DNA of 64,000 bases from the NCBI GenBank assembly GCA_947467145.1, contig CANIGJ010000018.1:22087-86086 (forward strand). Direction: 5' to 3'. The position numbers were made by a program, and so were the translations under genes. The notes below the pieces were generated by a model. The model saw only the letters and a list, made by a program, of their open reading frames with translations, did not search any database and was not told where the DNA came from. The stretch is from Rhodospirillaceae bacterium (GTDB lineage Bacteria > Pseudomonadota > Alphaproteobacteria > Rhodospirillales > UBA2165). Positions within the stretch are counted from its first letter, which is position 1; every line of letters begins with the position of its first letter. Of this stretch, positions 30,348-40,391 are shown piece by piece.

Positions 30348-32403
30348 GGGTGCCGGTCCTCGGAGTGCCTTGGCCCAGGATCTCAGTGATGCACTTGGCC
30401 ATGGTGATCGAGGCGCGCCCGATCGCATCGGTCATATAATAATTATCGACCGGATAGGTGAAGTCGCCGCCGGTGATGGTGCCGGCCGTACCAAAGGCGC
30501 CCCACGAGGCAGGCGTCGTCTCATCGACGTTACCCAGATGCGGAACGGCCTTGGCCATCAGCGTCTGCACGGCTTCGATCGTATCGAACGGCAGTTTCTT
30601 GCCGAGACGTTCGGAGAGTGCCCGCAGGATCGCCCAATCGTCGCGCGCATCGCCGACCGGAAACACAGCGCGCAGCGCACGTTGCACGCGGCCTTCGGTG
30701 TTCACATAGGTGCCGTCTTTTTCCGTATAGGCGGCACCCGGCAGGATGACGTCGGCGCGCGCGGCACCGGCATCGCCGTGATGGCCCTGATAGATGACGA
30801 AGGCTTTACCGAGACGCTTGGTATCGATCTCGTCGGCGCCCAACAGATAAACCACTTCGATCTCGCCGGACGATGCGCCGTCGAGGATCGCCTTCGTGCC
30901 CTTGCCGCCCGCCCCCGGGATGAACCCGAGATCGAGACCGCCGACGCGCGACGCCGCACGTTGCAGTACGTTGAAACCGTTCCAGCCGTCCTTGATCAGG
31001 CCACAGCTGTCGGCGACGGCACGCGCGGCCGCCAGGACCGCCGCGCCGTCGGCGCGCGCGAGCGCACCCGAGCCGACGATGATCATCGGCTTGGAAGCTT
31101 TCTTCAGCGTCTCCGCAAACGCGTGGCTGCCCGACGCGATGTCGGACAGGACCGGCGGATTGGCGCCAAGGCTTTGATATTTGTAGGTGAAGTCGGCGTC
31201 CGGACCGATGACGGCGATCTTCGCCTTACCGGACAGGAAGCGCTTGCGGATGCGCGCGTTGAGCACGGCCGCTTCGGTACGCGGATTGGTGCCGACGAGC
31301 AGGATCGCATCGGCTTGTTCGATGCCGGCGACGCCCGAATTGAACAGATAACCGCTGCGCGATCCCTCGCCCACCGCAGCGCCATCCTGGCGGCAATCGA
31401 TGTTGGTCGAGCCGAGCGACGTCATCAGGCTTTTCAGCGCGAACATGGATTCGCAATCGGCGAGATCGCCGGCGATGGCCGCGATCTTGTTGCCCGACAC
31501 ATTGGCGAGGCGCGCGACGATCGCGGCGAAGGCTTCTTCCCACGTAGCGGGGCGCAATTTGCCGTCGCGCCGCACGTAAGGTTTGTCGAGGCGCTGACGC
31601 AGCAAGCCGTCGTACGAGAAGCGTGCCTTATCGGACAACCATTCCTCGTTCACGTCCTCGTTAACGCGCGGCAGCACGCGCAGGATTTCCGGCCCGCGTG
31701 CATCGATGCGGATGTTGGAGCCGAGCGCGTCGGTGACGTCGATCGATTCCGTCTTTTTCAGTTCCCACGGACGCGCCACGAACGCATAGGGCTTCGAGGT
31801 CAATGCGCCGACCGGGCAGAGATCGATGATGTTGCCGGACAGTTCCGACGACAACGCCTTCTCGACATAGGTCGTGATTTCCATCGTCTCACCACGACCC
31901 GTCGCGCCCAGTTCGGGCACGCCCGCGACCTCGGTCGCGAAGCGGACGCAACGCGTGCAATGGATGCAGCGCGTCATTTCGGTTTTGACCAACGGCCCGA
32001 GATACTTGTCGTCGACCGCGCGCTTCATTTCGAGATAGCGCGAGCGATCGAAGCCGTAGCCCATCGCCTGGTCCTGCAAATCGCACTCGCCGCCCTGATC
32101 GCAGATCGGGCAATCGAGCGGATGATTGATCAGCAGGAATTCCATGACGCCGTGACGGGCTTTTTTCACCATCTCGGAGTCGGTCTTGATCTTCATGCCC
32201 TCGCCCACCGGCATCGCGCAGGACGCGATCGGCTTCGGCGCCTTTTCCATCTCGACCAGGCACATGCGGCAGTTGCCGGCAACCGACAGACGCTCGTGAT
32301 AGCAAAAACGCGGGACTTCCTTGCCGGCGAGTTCGCAGGCCTGGAGCACGGTTAGGCCCGGCTCGACCTCCAACTCGATATCGTCGATGGTGATTTTAGG
32401 CAT
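30340..32403 (-). CDS. nuoG: NADH-quinone oxidoreductase subunit G
   Basis: NuoG is the large peripheral-arm subunit. The 687-residue protein has an N-terminal [2Fe-2S] ferredoxin domain ([19 protein letters not shown]), the His-liganded cluster N5 region ([19 protein letters not shown]) and [16 protein letters not shown] for N4. A molybdopterin-oxidoreductase-like domain without cofactor signs follows. The N7-type extra Cys motif of E. coli NuoG is not apparent, as is usual in Alphaproteobacteria. Confidence 0.96.
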   Translation of the reverse strand: MPKITIDDIELEVEPGLTVLQACELAGKEVPRFCYHERLSVAGNCRMCLVEMEKAPKPIASCAMPVGEGMKIKTDSEMVKKARHGVMEFLLINHPLDCPICDQGGECDLQDQAMGYGFDRSRYLEMKRAVDDKYLGPLVKTEMTRCIHCTRCVRFATEVAGVPELGATGRGETMEITTYVEKALSSELSGNIIDLCPVGALTSKPYAFVARPWELKKTESIDVTDALGSNIRIDARGPEILRVLPRVNEDVNEEWLSDKARFSYDGLLRQRLDKPYVRRDGKLRPATWEEAFAAIVARLANVSGNKIAAIAGDLADCESMFALKSLMTSLGSTNIDCRQDGAAVGEGSRSGYLFNSGVAGIEQADAILLVGTNPRTEAAVLNARIRKRFLSGKAKIAVIGPDADFTYKYQSLGANPPVLSDIASGSHAFAETLKKASKPMIIVGSGALARADGAAVLAAARAVADSCGLIKDGWNGFNVLQRAASRVGGLDLGFIPGAGGKGTKAILDGASSGEIEVVYLLGADEIDTKRLGKAFVIYQGHHGDAGAARADVILPGAAYTEKDGTYVNTEGRVQRALRAVFPVGDARDDWAILRALSERLGKKLPFDTIEAVQTLMAKAVPHLGNVDETTPASWGAFGTAGTITGGDFTYPVDNYYMTDAIGRASITMAKCITEILGQGTPRTGTHG

Positions 32404-32407
32404 GCGA

Positions 32408-33697
32408 TTACTCAGCGGCCGCCAAAGGACGGGATTTCGCCGCTGCGATGCGGCGTTCGAGTTCGGGACGGAAATGACGGATCAGGCCTTGGATCGGCCA
32501 GGCCGCGGCATCGCCGAGCGCGCAGATGGTGTGGCCTTCGACCTGACGCGTGACTTGCTCCAGCAGATCGATCTCACGCGGCGTGGCCGCACCCGACACC
32601 ATGCGGCTCATCATGCGCGCCATCCAGCCGGTGCCTTCGCGGCACGGCGTGCATTGGCCGCAGCTTTCATGTTTGTAGAACGCCGACAGGCGCGAGATGG
32701 CGGCCACGATATCGGTCGACTTATCCATCACCATGACGGCCGCGGTACCGAGACCGGAGCGCACTTCACGCAGCGCATCGAAATCCATCAGCACGGTATC
32801 GCAGATCGATTTCGGCAAGACCGGAACCGAAGCACCACCCGGAATGACAGCCAGCAGATTGTCCCAACCGCCGGTGACGCCGCCGCAATGACGTTCGATG
32901 AGTTCCTTGAGCGGAATGCTCATTTCCTCTTCGACCGTGCAGGGATTGTTCACGTGACCCGAAATGTTGAACAGCTTGGTGCCGACGTTGTTCGGACGGC
33001 CAATGCCAGCAAACCACGCCGGCCCGCGACGCAGAATCTCAGGCGCCACGGCGATGGATTCAACGTTGTTCACCGTCGTCGGGCAGCCATAGAGACCCGA
33101 GTTCGCCGGGAACGGCGGCTTCAGGCGCGGCTGGCCCTTCTTGCCTTCGAGGCTTTCGATCAGCGCGGTTTCTTCACCGCAGATATAAGCGCCGGCGCCA
33201 CGATGGACGTAGAGATCGAAATCCCAACCCGAACCGCAGGCGTTTTTGCCGATCAGGCCGTTGTCGTAAGCTTCGTCGATCGCGCGCTGTAGCGCCTGCG
33301 TCTCGCGATAGAACTCGCCGCGCACATAGATGTAAGCGGCATGCGCGCCCATCGCGAAGCTCGCGATCAGGCAGCCTTCGACAAGCTTATGCGGTTCGTG
33401 ACGCAGGATCTCGCGATCCTTGCAGGTGCCGGGCTCGCCTTCGTCGGCATTCACCACAAGGTAATGCGGCCGCGCGCCGATTTCCTTCGGCATGAACGAC
33501 CATTTGAGGCCGGTGCCGAAACCCGCGCCGCCACGACCGCGCAGGCCGGACGCCTTCATCTCGTCGATGATCTTGTCACGGCCGCGTTCGAGGATTTCCT
33601 TCGTTCCGTCCCAATCGCCACGCGCACGCGCACCGCTGAGGAACGGATCGTGGAGGCCGTAAATATTGGTGAAGATGCGGTCTTTATCTTTCAACAT
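32408..33697 (-). CDS. nuoF: NADH-quinone oxidoreductase subunit F
   Basis: NuoF holds the NADH and FMN sites and cluster N3. From ATG 33697 it has 429 residues, with [16 protein letters not shown] (FMN/NADH loop), [29 protein letters not shown], and the N3 ligands in [12 protein letters not shown] plus a later Cys. The ATG overlaps the nuoE stop by one base (TGATG). An upstream extension of the frame is rejected because it lies within nuoE. Confidence 0.97.
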   Translation of the reverse strand: MLKDKDRIFTNIYGLHDPFLSGARARGDWDGTKEILERGRDKIIDEMKASGLRGRGGAGFGTGLKWSFMPKEIGARPHYLVVNADEGEPGTCKDREILRHEPHKLVEGCLIASFAMGAHAAYIYVRGEFYRETQALQRAIDEAYDNGLIGKNACGSGWDFDLYVHRGAGAYICGEETALIESLEGKKGQPRLKPPFPANSGLYGCPTTVNNVESIAVAPEILRRGPAWFAGIGRPNNVGTKLFNISGHVNNPCTVEEEMSIPLKELIERHCGGVTGGWDNLLAVIPGGASVPVLPKSICDTVLMDFDALREVRSGLGTAAVMVMDKSTDIVAAISRLSAFYKHESCGQCTPCREGTGWMARMMSRMVSGAATPREIDLLEQVTRQVEGHTICALGDAAAWPIQGLIRHFRPELERRIAAAKSRPLAAAE

Positions 33698-34329
33698 CAC
33701 GCACCCCTTCCCTTGGTGGGTTCGGTGAGCGACGTCAGCCCGCTGGCCGGCTCGCACGTCTTGCGGCCGATTTGCGATCCCGTCTTCGGCTTATTGCCGA
33801 GTTTCAACTCGCTAAGGATCGAGGCCGTGCTGGTCTCGTCCAAATCTTCGAAATAATCGTCGCCGATCTGGATCATTGGCGCGTTGACGCAAGCACCCAG
33901 GCATTCCGCGTGGCTCAGCGTGAACATGCCGTCGGCGCTGGTCTCGCCCAATTTGATGCCGGTCGCTTTCTCGCAGGCCGCCACGATCTTGTCGGAGCCG
34001 CGCAACCAGCACGGCAGGTTGGTGCAGATCTCGACGTGATGCTTTCCGACCGGACGCGTCTTGTACATCGTGTAGAAGGTCGCGACCTCGTAGACGCGGA
34101 TCGCCGGCATATCGAGCATATCGGCGATGTAATCCATCGCCACGCGCGGCAACCAACCGCCGCTTTTATCCGACGCCATCTGGCGCTGCGCGAGATCGAG
34201 CAGCGGCATCACCGCGCTCGCTTGACGGCCGGCGGGATATTTTGCGATCACCGCCTGCGCCTGCGCCAAATAATCGGGCGTGAAGACGAACGAGGCGACC
34301 TCGGGGATCGCTCCAGTTTGGGTGCTCAT
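33697..34329 (-). CDS. nuoE: NADH-quinone oxidoreductase subunit E
   Basis: NuoE is the thioredoxin-fold subunit with [2Fe-2S] cluster N1a. The Cys ligands are in [10 protein letters not shown] and [18 protein letters not shown]. Length is 210 residues, with a Lys/Thr-rich C-terminal tail of about 40 residues common in Alphaproteobacteria. The ATG forms an ATGA overlap with nuoD. Confidence 0.96.
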   Translation of the reverse strand: MSTQTGAIPEVASFVFTPDYLAQAQAVIAKYPAGRQASAVMPLLDLAQRQMASDKSGGWLPRVAMDYIADMLDMPAIRVYEVATFYTMYKTRPVGKHHVEICTNLPCWLRGSDKIVAACEKATGIKLGETSADGMFTLSHAECLGACVNAPMIQIGDDYFEDLDETSTASILSELKLGNKPKTGSQIGRKTCEPASGLTSLTEPTKGRGA

Positions 34330-35504
34330 CGGTCGATCTCTCCGAAAACGATATCGAGCGAGCCGATATTGGCGACGACGTCAGCCAGCATGTGGCCACG
34401 CGACATCATGTCGAGCGCCTGCAGATGGGCAAATCCCGGCGCGCGGATTTTGCAGCGATACGGCTTGTTCGTGCCGTCGGCGATCAGATAGACGCCGAAC
34501 TCGCCCTTCGGCGCTTCGACGACAGTATAGGTGCTGCCCGCGGGCACGTGATAGCCCTCGGTATAAAGTTTGAAGTGATGGATCAGCGCTTCCATCGAAT
34601 GCTTCATCTCGCGGCGCTTGGGCGGCGCGAACTTGTTGTCGTCAACCGTCACGGCACCCTGCGGCATCTGCGCGACGCACTGCTTGATGATCTTCAGCGA
34701 TTCCCGCATCTCGTAGACGCGGACAAGATAACGATCGTAGCAGTCGCCGTTCTTGCCGATCGGGATATCGAAATCCATTTGAGCGTAGACGTCATAAGGC
34801 TGCGACTTGCGCAAATCCCAGGCAAAGCCCGACGCGCGCAGGTTCGGACCCGAGAAGCCCCAATCGACCGCCTCGTCCGCGCTCACCACACCGATATCGA
34901 CGGTGCGCTGCTTGAAGATGCGGTTCTCGGTCAGCAGGCTTTCAAGATCGTCGATGAATTGCGTATAGGTGTCAGCCCAGGCATCGATATCGTCGAGCAG
35001 CTTTTGCGGAATGTCGGCCGCGACGCCGCCCGGACGGAAATACGCCATGTGCAGACGCGCGCCGGATGCCCGTTCGCAGAATTCCATCAACAGTTCGCGA
35101 TGCTCGAATCCCCACAACATCGGCGTCATCGCGCCGACGTCCATCGCATACGCCGTGATGTTCAAGATGTGATTCAGGATGCGACCGATCTCGGCATAGA
35201 GCACGCGGATATATTGCGCGCGCGGCGGCACCGCCATGCCGGTCAAACGCTCAACCGCGAGCGCGAAGGCATGTTCCTGGTTCTGCGGCGCCACGTAATC
35301 CAAACGGTCGAAATACGGCACGGCCTGCAGATAGCTTTTATATTCGATCAACTTTTCGGTGCCGCGATGCAGCAGGCCGATATGCGGATCGGCGCGATCG
35401 ATGATTTCGCCGTCGAGTTCGAGCACCAGGCGCAGCACGCCATGCGCGGCCGGATGCTGCGGGCCGAAATTGAGCGTGAAATTCTTAATCTGGGTATCGG
35501 TCAC
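34326..35504 (-). CDS. nuoD: NADH-quinone oxidoreductase subunit D
   Basis: NuoD is the 49-kDa-type subunit forming the quinone pocket with NuoB. In 392 residues it shows [22 protein letters not shown], with the quinone-binding His, [21 protein letters not shown] and the C-terminal [13 protein letters not shown]. The start is GTG at 35504. The coding region overlaps nuoC by 4 bases. Confidence 0.97.
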   Translation of the reverse strand: MTDTQIKNFTLNFGPQHPAAHGVLRLVLELDGEIIDRADPHIGLLHRGTEKLIEYKSYLQAVPYFDRLDYVAPQNQEHAFALAVERLTGMAVPPRAQYIRVLYAEIGRILNHILNITAYAMDVGAMTPMLWGFEHRELLMEFCERASGARLHMAYFRPGGVAADIPQKLLDDIDAWADTYTQFIDDLESLLTENRIFKQRTVDIGVVSADEAVDWGFSGPNLRASGFAWDLRKSQPYDVYAQMDFDIPIGKNGDCYDRYLVRVYEMRESLKIIKQCVAQMPQGAVTVDDNKFAPPKRREMKHSMEALIHHFKLYTEGYHVPAGSTYTVVEAPKGEFGVYLIADGTNKPYRCKIRAPGFAHLQALDMMSRGHMLADVVANIGSLDIVFGEIDR

Positions 35505-36154
35505 GGCTTGCTCCCCGGGACAGGAGTCGTGGGAGCATTCGGCGGCACAACGTTCGCCTTCTCATCGCCCGGCAATTGCTGCGTCATACCTTCCCACGGC
35601 GACAGGAAGTCGAACGTGCGGAATTCCTGCGTGAGCTTCACCGGTTCGTAAACGACGCGCTTCTGTTCGTCGTCGTAGCGCACTTCGACATAACCCGTGA
35701 GCGGAAAATCCTTGCGCAGCGGATGCCCCTCGAAACCGTAGTCGGTGAGGATGCGGCGCAGGTCCGGATGGCCGGAAAAGAAGATGCCGTACAGATCCCA
35801 AGCTTCGCGCTCGAACCAGCCGGCCGAGCTGAACAGCTCAACGGCCGAGGCGACCGGCGTTTCCTCGTCGGTTTCGACGATCACGCGCACGCGCATGTTG
35901 CCGGTCAGGCTCAACAGATTATAGACGACGTCGAAACGGCGCTCGCGCTCGGGATAATCGACACCGGCGATATCCATGAGCTGCTTGAACTGGCAATTGG
36001 GATCGTCGCGCAGGAAGGCCAAGACCTTCACGATCTGATCACGTTCGACGTGAAGCGTCAGCTCCCCGTTCTTCACTTTCGCTTCGACGAGTGCCGGACC
36101 GATTCTATCGGTTACGTACTCGAGCAGATCTCCGATCGAATCGACGTCCGCCAT
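35501..36154 (-). CDS. nuoC: NADH-quinone oxidoreductase subunit C
   Basis: NuoC is the 30-kDa-type peripheral subunit. I start at ATG 36154 (217 residues, GGGG upstream) rather than at the in-frame GTG 21 bases earlier. The signature [38 protein letters not shown] is interrupted here only to shorten it, and is complete in the sequence around 35690-35820. C and D are separate genes, not fused. Confidence 0.95.
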   Translation of the reverse strand: MADVDSIGDLLEYVTDRIGPALVEAKVKNGELTLHVERDQIVKVLAFLRDDPNCQFKQLMDIAGVDYPERERRFDVVYNLLSLTGNMRVRVIVETDEETPVASAVELFSSAGWFEREAWDLYGIFFSGHPDLRRILTDYGFEGHPLRKDFPLTGYVEVRYDDEQKRVVYEPVKLTQEFRTFDFLSPWEGMTQQLPGDEKANVVPPNAPTTPVPGSKP

Positions 36155-36183
36155 ACTACCCCAATGGACACCCACCCCCGCGC

Positions 36184-36735
36184 TTAGCGCCAGAGCGTGC
36201 CGGTCCTCCGGATCTTGCGTTGCAATTGCAGGATACCGTAGACGAGCGCTTCAGCCGTCGGCGGACACCCGGGCACATAAATATCGACCGGGACGACGCG
36301 ATCGCAGCCCCGAACGACGGAATAGGAATAATGGTAGTAGCCGCCGCCGTTCGCGCACGATCCCATCGAGATCACGTAGCGCGGCTCGGCCATCTGGTCG
36401 TAGACCTTGCGGAAAGCCGGGGCCATCTTATTGGTCAGGGTGCCGGCGACGATGATCACGTCGGACTGACGCGGGCTCGGGCGCGGCACCACGCCGAAAC
36501 GATCGAGATCGTAGCGGCTGACATAGGCGTGCATCATCTCGACCGCGCAGCAGGCGAGCCCGAAGGTCATCGGGAACATCGAACCGGTGCGCGCCCAATT
36601 GACGAGCTTATCGAGCTGCGCGACGACGAAGCCCTTATCGGCCAGCGTGTCGGTGACGCTTTTGAGGATCAGGTCCTGGTCCGGGCCATGCGGGGCACCC
36701 GGAAGGCCAAGGATATGCGGCTGCTCTATTCCCAT
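36184..36735 (-). CDS. nuoB: NADH-quinone oxidoreductase subunit B
   Basis: NuoB carries cluster N2, the electron donor to quinone. The motifs [21 protein letters not shown] and [11 protein letters not shown] supply the tandem and other Cys ligands. I chose ATG 36735 (183 residues) because AAGGGAG lies 7 bases upstream; an ATG seven codons earlier (36756) is the alternative. The start overlaps the nuoA stop by 10 bases. Confidence 0.96.
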   Translation of the reverse strand: MGIEQPHILGLPGAPHGPDQDLILKSVTDTLADKGFVVAQLDKLVNWARTGSMFPMTFGLACCAVEMMHAYVSRYDLDRFGVVPRPSPRQSDVIIVAGTLTNKMAPAFRKVYDQMAEPRYVISMGSCANGGGYYHYSYSVVRGCDRVVPVDIYVPGCPPTAEALVYGILQLQRKIRRTGTLWR

Positions 36736-37091
36736 TCGAGCGCTCCCTTCCGCCATTCATAAATGAAGCCGATGGTCAGGACGCCGAGGAACGCGATCAT
36801 CGACCAGAAGCCAAACACGCCGATCGTACCGAGCGAGATCGCCCACGGGAACAAAAAGGCAACTTCGAGATCGAAAATGATGAACAGGATCGCGACGAGA
36901 TAGAAGCGAACGTCGAATTTGATGCGGGCGTCTTCAAAAGCCTCAAATCCGCATTCATAGGCGGAGAGCTTCTCAGCATCGGGCTTTTGGCGGGCGATCA
37001 ACATCGAGCCGATGGCCATGACCAACGACAGACCGAGGGCAATGGCCATAAAGATCAGGATAGGCAGATATTCTAGGAGCAGACTTTCCAT
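36726..37091 (-). CDS. nuoA: NADH-quinone oxidoreductase subunit A
   Basis: NuoA is a three-helix membrane subunit. From ATG 37091 (121 residues) it begins [18 protein letters not shown] and contains [25 protein letters not shown], with the loop Cys and the Glu/Asp residues of the quinone-site junction. It is the first nuo gene. The region between it and tRNA-Asp is only 69 bases, so the operon may be read through from the tRNA promoter. Confidence 0.95.
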   Translation of the reverse strand: MESLLLEYLPILIFMAIALGLSLVMAIGSMLIARQKPDAEKLSAYECGFEAFEDARIKFDVRFYLVAILFIIFDLEVAFLFPWAISLGTIGVFGFWSMIAFLGVLTIGFIYEWRKGALEWE

Positions 37092-37160
37092 CGAATTCTT
37101 TCTGGCGGCTCCTTGATCACCGTCCGAAGACATGGGGCGGCGCACAACGGGGTATAAAGG

Positions 37161-37237
<77 letters not shown>

Positions 37238-37260
37238 TAAACACGTTCCGTTGCGAGCGC

Positions 37261-37289
37261 TGTGTAAATCACCCCCCTAAGGGTGTCAA
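37261..37289 (-). promoter_or_regulatory. Promoter of tRNA-Asp (and possibly nuo)
   Basis: A perfect TTGACA (37284-37289), a 17-base spacer and TACACA (37261-37266) lie 23 bases from the tRNA 5' end on the minus strand. The perfect -35 and correct spacing make this the best sigma-70-like promoter in the window. Confidence 0.55.
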
Positions 37290-37353
37290 GCAATACCACC
37301 GGTTATTCTAGGGCCTTGTTGTCTTGTAGTTTCAATTAGTTATCGTGCACTTA

Positions 37354-38040
37354 TCAGACGACAATCTTGACCGACGGGTCGGTTTTGGCTGGCGTTTCCG
37401 ACGAATCGCCTTCCGCCCCCGGCTCACCAGGAGCCGCATCATCGCCCGCGGCCTGCTTTTCCAGCAATTTGGCCTTTTCCGCCTCGGCGATTTCATCCGC
37501 GAACATCTTTTCGGACTTATCGTCACTCTTGGCCGCCTTAGGATCCGAATCAGGCCCGAATCCTAGGGTTTTCTGATAGTGCGAGAGTGCCGCATAGGTC
37601 GAATCGTCGCCCTTGGCGCGTAAGGCATGCTGGACTTCAAGCTGATCGATCCGACCATCTCGATTCTCATCCAGCCGCTTCAGCTCTTCGGGCGCGCCGA
37701 CCATTTCGGCAGCCGTTGCAACGGCGGAGCGCTTCCGTTCAGCCGCGGTCTTGGCAGTATCCGCTTCGCCGGCGATTTCCTGGGCGCGTACGAGATTGGC
37801 AGGATCGGTTTTGGGCCCGCGATCGGGTTTGGTGTCGGAATCGGCGTTCTTGGCGCCGGTCTCCCCGCTGTCTTCCATCTTGCGGACGGTCAGTGCGGGG
37901 CCAGCCTCGGTCGCCTTGGCGACGGCGCGATCATGCCCCTTGGCGTCCGGGTCGATTTCGGCCCGATCGCGTGGCGAATGATGCATAAGCCCAGTCTGCG
38001 CCGGCATATAAACCGGCGGTGTTTTGTATTCGTTGGCCAA
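37354..38040 (-). CDS. Acidic EF-hand protein of unknown function
   Basis: The 228-residue, highly charged protein has no signal peptide or TM helix, so it is predicted cytoplasmic. One canonical EF-hand loop is present at residues 124-135 (DENRDGRIDQLE; Asp124, Asn126, Asp128, Arg130, Asp132 and Glu135 at the ligand positions), flanked by short helices. Both sides are low-complexity (Ala, Asp, Lys, Pro) and probably disordered. The start is TTG at 38040 with AGGAG seven bases upstream. It begins the accessory block after tRNA-Asp. A calcium sensor is possible, but binding is not shown. Confidence 0.7.
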   Translation of the reverse strand: MANEYKTPPVYMPAQTGLMHHSPRDRAEIDPDAKGHDRAVAKATEAGPALTVRKMEDSGETGAKNADSDTKPDRGPKTDPANLVRAQEIAGEADTAKTAAERKRSAVATAAEMVGAPEELKRLDENRDGRIDQLEVQHALRAKGDDSTYAALSHYQKTLGFGPDSDPKAAKSDDKSEKMFADEIAEAEKAKLLEKQAAGDDAAPGEPGAEGDSSETPAKTDPSVKIVV

Positions 38041-38075
38041 AGAAAGTCTCCTTCTGAGCCCGCTTCGGTTTGACC

Positions 38076-38106
38076 GTTATAGCACGTTTGCAGGGCATTT
38101 AGACAA
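38076..38106 (-). promoter_or_regulatory. Candidate promoter of the EF-hand gene
   Basis: TTGTCT (38101-38106) and TATAAC (38076-38081) lie on the minus strand with a 19-base spacer, 36 bases upstream of the TTG start. The -10 is good; the spacer is long. Confidence 0.3.
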
Positions 38107-38155
38107 TGAATAGGGTGTGAAAAACACGTGCCTGTCGCTGAAAAAGGGCAAATCC

Positions 38156-39349
38156 ATGGGAAAAGCTTCAACCGTCGCCAAAATCGAAACCCTGTCCTGC
38201 GACGCCGGCTGGCGCGGCTATTACTTCGTCAAACTGACCACCAGCGACGGCATAGTGGGCTGGTCCGAATACGACGAAAGCTTTGGCCCGGCCGGTGTCA
38301 CGCTGACGATCGGCAAATTCGCCGAACGCGTGATTGGCAAATCGGTCTTCGAACATGAGCAGATTTTCGCCGATCTGTTCGCGACCAAACGCATGGCGTT
38401 TACCGGCGCCACCGCCATGGCCGCCGGGGCCATCGAAAACGCCCTGCTCGACGCCAAGGCCAAGACCCTCGGCGTGCCCTGCTACGACCTGTTGGGCGGC
38501 AAGATCCGCGACAAGGTGCGCGTCTACTGGTCGCACTGCGCCATGTATCGCGTGAGCCGGCCGCAATATTATCCGCCGGCCATCACCGACGGGGCGGGCT
38601 TAAAAGCGATGGGCGCGGAAGTGAAGGCCAAGGGCTTCACCGCACTCAAAACCAATCTCATCTTGCACAATGAAACCGGCTTGGCGCTGTCGTCGCCCGG
38701 TTTCGGGCGGCCGTTTCAGCCGGACCTCAATGTCGAACGCAAGGTGCTGCGCGATCTGCGCCACACGTTGGAACTAATGCGCGAGGGCGCCGGCCCCGAC
38801 ATCGACATCATGATCGATCTCAATTTCAATTGCCGCACCGAGGGGTATCTGAAGATCCTGCGTGCCATCGCGGACCTCGACATGTTCTGGATCGAGATCG
38901 ATATGAACGATCCGAACGCACTGGCCCACATCCGCGCACAGAGCTCTCACCCCATTTCCGGCGGCGAGACTCTCTTCGGCGTACGGCAATTCCTACCCTT
39001 CCTGCGCGCACAGGCGCTCGACGTTGCCATCATCGATGCCATCTGGAATGGCATCTGGCAGGGCATGAAAATCGCCGCCTGCGCCGAGGCGCACGAGGTA
39101 AATATCGCGCCACACAATTTCTATGGGCACCTCGCCAACATGATGAATGCCCATTTCGCGGCCGCCGTGCCGAACCTGCGGATTATGGAGATCGATATCG
39201 ACCGCATCGCGGCCGATGCCGACATCTTCCCGCACCCGCCCAAGATCGAGAACGGCTATCTGATCCTGCCCGATGCGCCGGGCTGGGGCTGCGATCCCGA
39301 TGAAGGCGCCATCCGGGCCCGCCCCTTCCAGGGCGACCTGCGCCGGTAG
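38156..39349 (+). CDS. Mandelate racemase/muconate lactonizing enzyme family protein
   Basis: This is an enolase-superfamily enzyme, 397 residues from ATG 38156. The N-terminal capping domain is followed by the barrel. Metal ligands are Asp221 with Asn223 (DLNFN), Glu247 (WIEID) and Glu271 (GGETLF). An Asp294/His320 pair (IIDAIW, APHNFYG) matches the His-Asp dyad of mandelate racemase-like acid-sugar dehydratases. Lys165 in ALKTN is the likely second base. Dehydration of a sugar acid is the likeliest reaction; the substrate is unknown. It is separated from the ion channel gene by 121 bases and divergent from the EF-hand gene. Confidence 0.85.
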   Translation: MGKASTVAKIETLSCDAGWRGYYFVKLTTSDGIVGWSEYDESFGPAGVTLTIGKFAERVIGKSVFEHEQIFADLFATKRMAFTGATAMAAGAIENALLDAKAKTLGVPCYDLLGGKIRDKVRVYWSHCAMYRVSRPQYYPPAITDGAGLKAMGAEVKAKGFTALKTNLILHNETGLALSSPGFGRPFQPDLNVERKVLRDLRHTLELMREGAGPDIDIMIDLNFNCRTEGYLKILRAIADLDMFWIEIDMNDPNALAHIRAQSSHPISGGETLFGVRQFLPFLRAQALDVAIIDAIWNGIWQGMKIAACAEAHEVNIAPHNFYGHLANMMNAHFAAAVPNLRIMEIDIDRIAADADIFPHPPKIENGYLILPDAPGWGCDPDEGAIRARPFQGDLRR

Positions 39350-39389
39350 AGCGCGATACCCATTCGGGATTGCCGCAGTTCAAAAACTG

Positions 39390-39418
39390 TTGGCGTGGGA
39401 CCGCCCAGGAACTAGAAC
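39390..39418 (+). promoter_or_regulatory. Candidate promoter of the ion channel gene
   Basis: TTGGCG (39390-39395), a 17-base spacer and TAGAAC (39413-39418) lie 52 bases upstream of the ATG at 39471. The -35 overlaps a short inverted repeat (CAGTT/AACTG with GCC/GGC). Each hexamer matches consensus at 4 of 6 positions. Confidence 0.33.
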
Positions 39419-39470
39419 GTCGGCGGGCGACCTGACGTATAGACAGGCGTCCGGGGGTTCGGGGGTTTAA

Positions 39471-40388
39471 ATGGTAACCATGTGGGCACGTGCCGCCGTC
39501 GCGGCGTTTTTCTTGTTCGTCGGTTTGGCAGCGGTTCCGGCAAAAGCGGATCCCGCCAAGGTCCGAGTGTCCGTCTATCTTCTCAGCCTCGGCAAGCTGG
39601 ACCTCGACCGAGCCACGGTGCCGGCAGATTTTTACCTGACCTTCGATTGCGACGATAAATGTCCCCCGCTCGATTTCGAGATCATGAACGGTCGCGCTTC
39701 CGGCATGTCCAAAGTTGAGGACCTGCCCAACCGCAAGATGTTCCGCATTTATGCCGAACTGAAACCAACCGTCGATCTGCGCAAATTCCCCTTCGACAGC
39801 CAAGCCATCTCGATCGTCATCGAAGACAAGGGGCTGGAGAAAGACGATCTCCTCTATATCGCCGATGTGAAGAAAAGCGGGCTCGATCCCGAAATCTCCC
39901 TGCCCGGCTGGACGCTCGGAAGCTGGAAAGCCGACGTGGCGGAACACAATTACGAAGTGCTGGAAGAAAGTTATTCGCGTTACGCGTTCACGGTCGGCGT
40001 CACCAAGCCCAAATGGAATGCGTTCCTGAAGACGCTCATGCCGATCATCTTCATTTTCCTGATCGTGACATTTTCCTATGTCATTCCGATCGAGAAAACC
40101 GATACGAGATTAAGCGCCGCCACGGCCGCTCTTGTCGCCTCGGTCATGTTCCACGTTAACATCACCAATCAAAACCCGCCGCTCGGATATCTCACCTTCG
40201 CCGACAAGATCGTGCTCATCCTTTACGGATTTCTGTTCCTGACGATCGCCTACAATGTCGTCGTCTATGAATATGTCCAACGAAAGCAGGAAGACCGCGC
40301 GCGCAAAATCCACGAGAACGTGAAATTCAAAATCATTTTCGGAGCGCCGCTTCTCTTCGCGCTCCTATTTTGGTTCTTGGTGCGTTAG
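39471..40388 (+). CDS. Prokaryotic pentameric ligand-gated ion channel (Cys-loop receptor family)
   Basis: The 305-residue protein is a bacterial relative of nicotinic/GABA-type receptors, like GLIC and ELIC. A signal peptide (1-26, AKA-D) precedes a beta-rich extracellular domain with the family signature FPFDSQ (106-111) and PGWTLGSW (145-152). Four TM helices follow: M1 about 186-206, M2 about 211-231, M3 about 245-268 and M4 about 285-303. Aligned to GLIC, M2 has Asp211 at -2', Ser215 at 2', Val222 at 9', Met226 at 13' and Val229 at 16'. An acidic -2' ring predicts cation selectivity. A Pro pair ends M2. Cys60 and Cys64 lie in the N-terminal half, not in a classic Cys-loop. GGGGG precedes the ATG. 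The ligand is unknown. Confidence 0.9.
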   Translation: MVTMWARAAVAAFFLFVGLAAVPAKADPAKVRVSVYLLSLGKLDLDRATVPADFYLTFDCDDKCPPLDFEIMNGRASGMSKVEDLPNRKMFRIYAELKPTVDLRKFPFDSQAISIVIEDKGLEKDDLLYIADVKKSGLDPEISLPGWTLGSWKADVAEHNYEVLEESYSRYAFTVGVTKPKWNAFLKTLMPIIFIFLIVTFSYVIPIEKTDTRLSAATAALVASVMFHVNITNQNPPLGYLTFADKIVLILYGFLFLTIAYNVVVYEYVQRKQEDRARKIHENVKFKIIFGAPLLFALLFWFLVR

Positions 40389-40391
40389 CGG

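Noticed and set aside
39183..39947. 254-codon minus-strand open frame across the end of the enolase-family gene and the channel gene
   Set aside because: It crosses two well-supported plus-strand genes and their promoter gap, with no motif.
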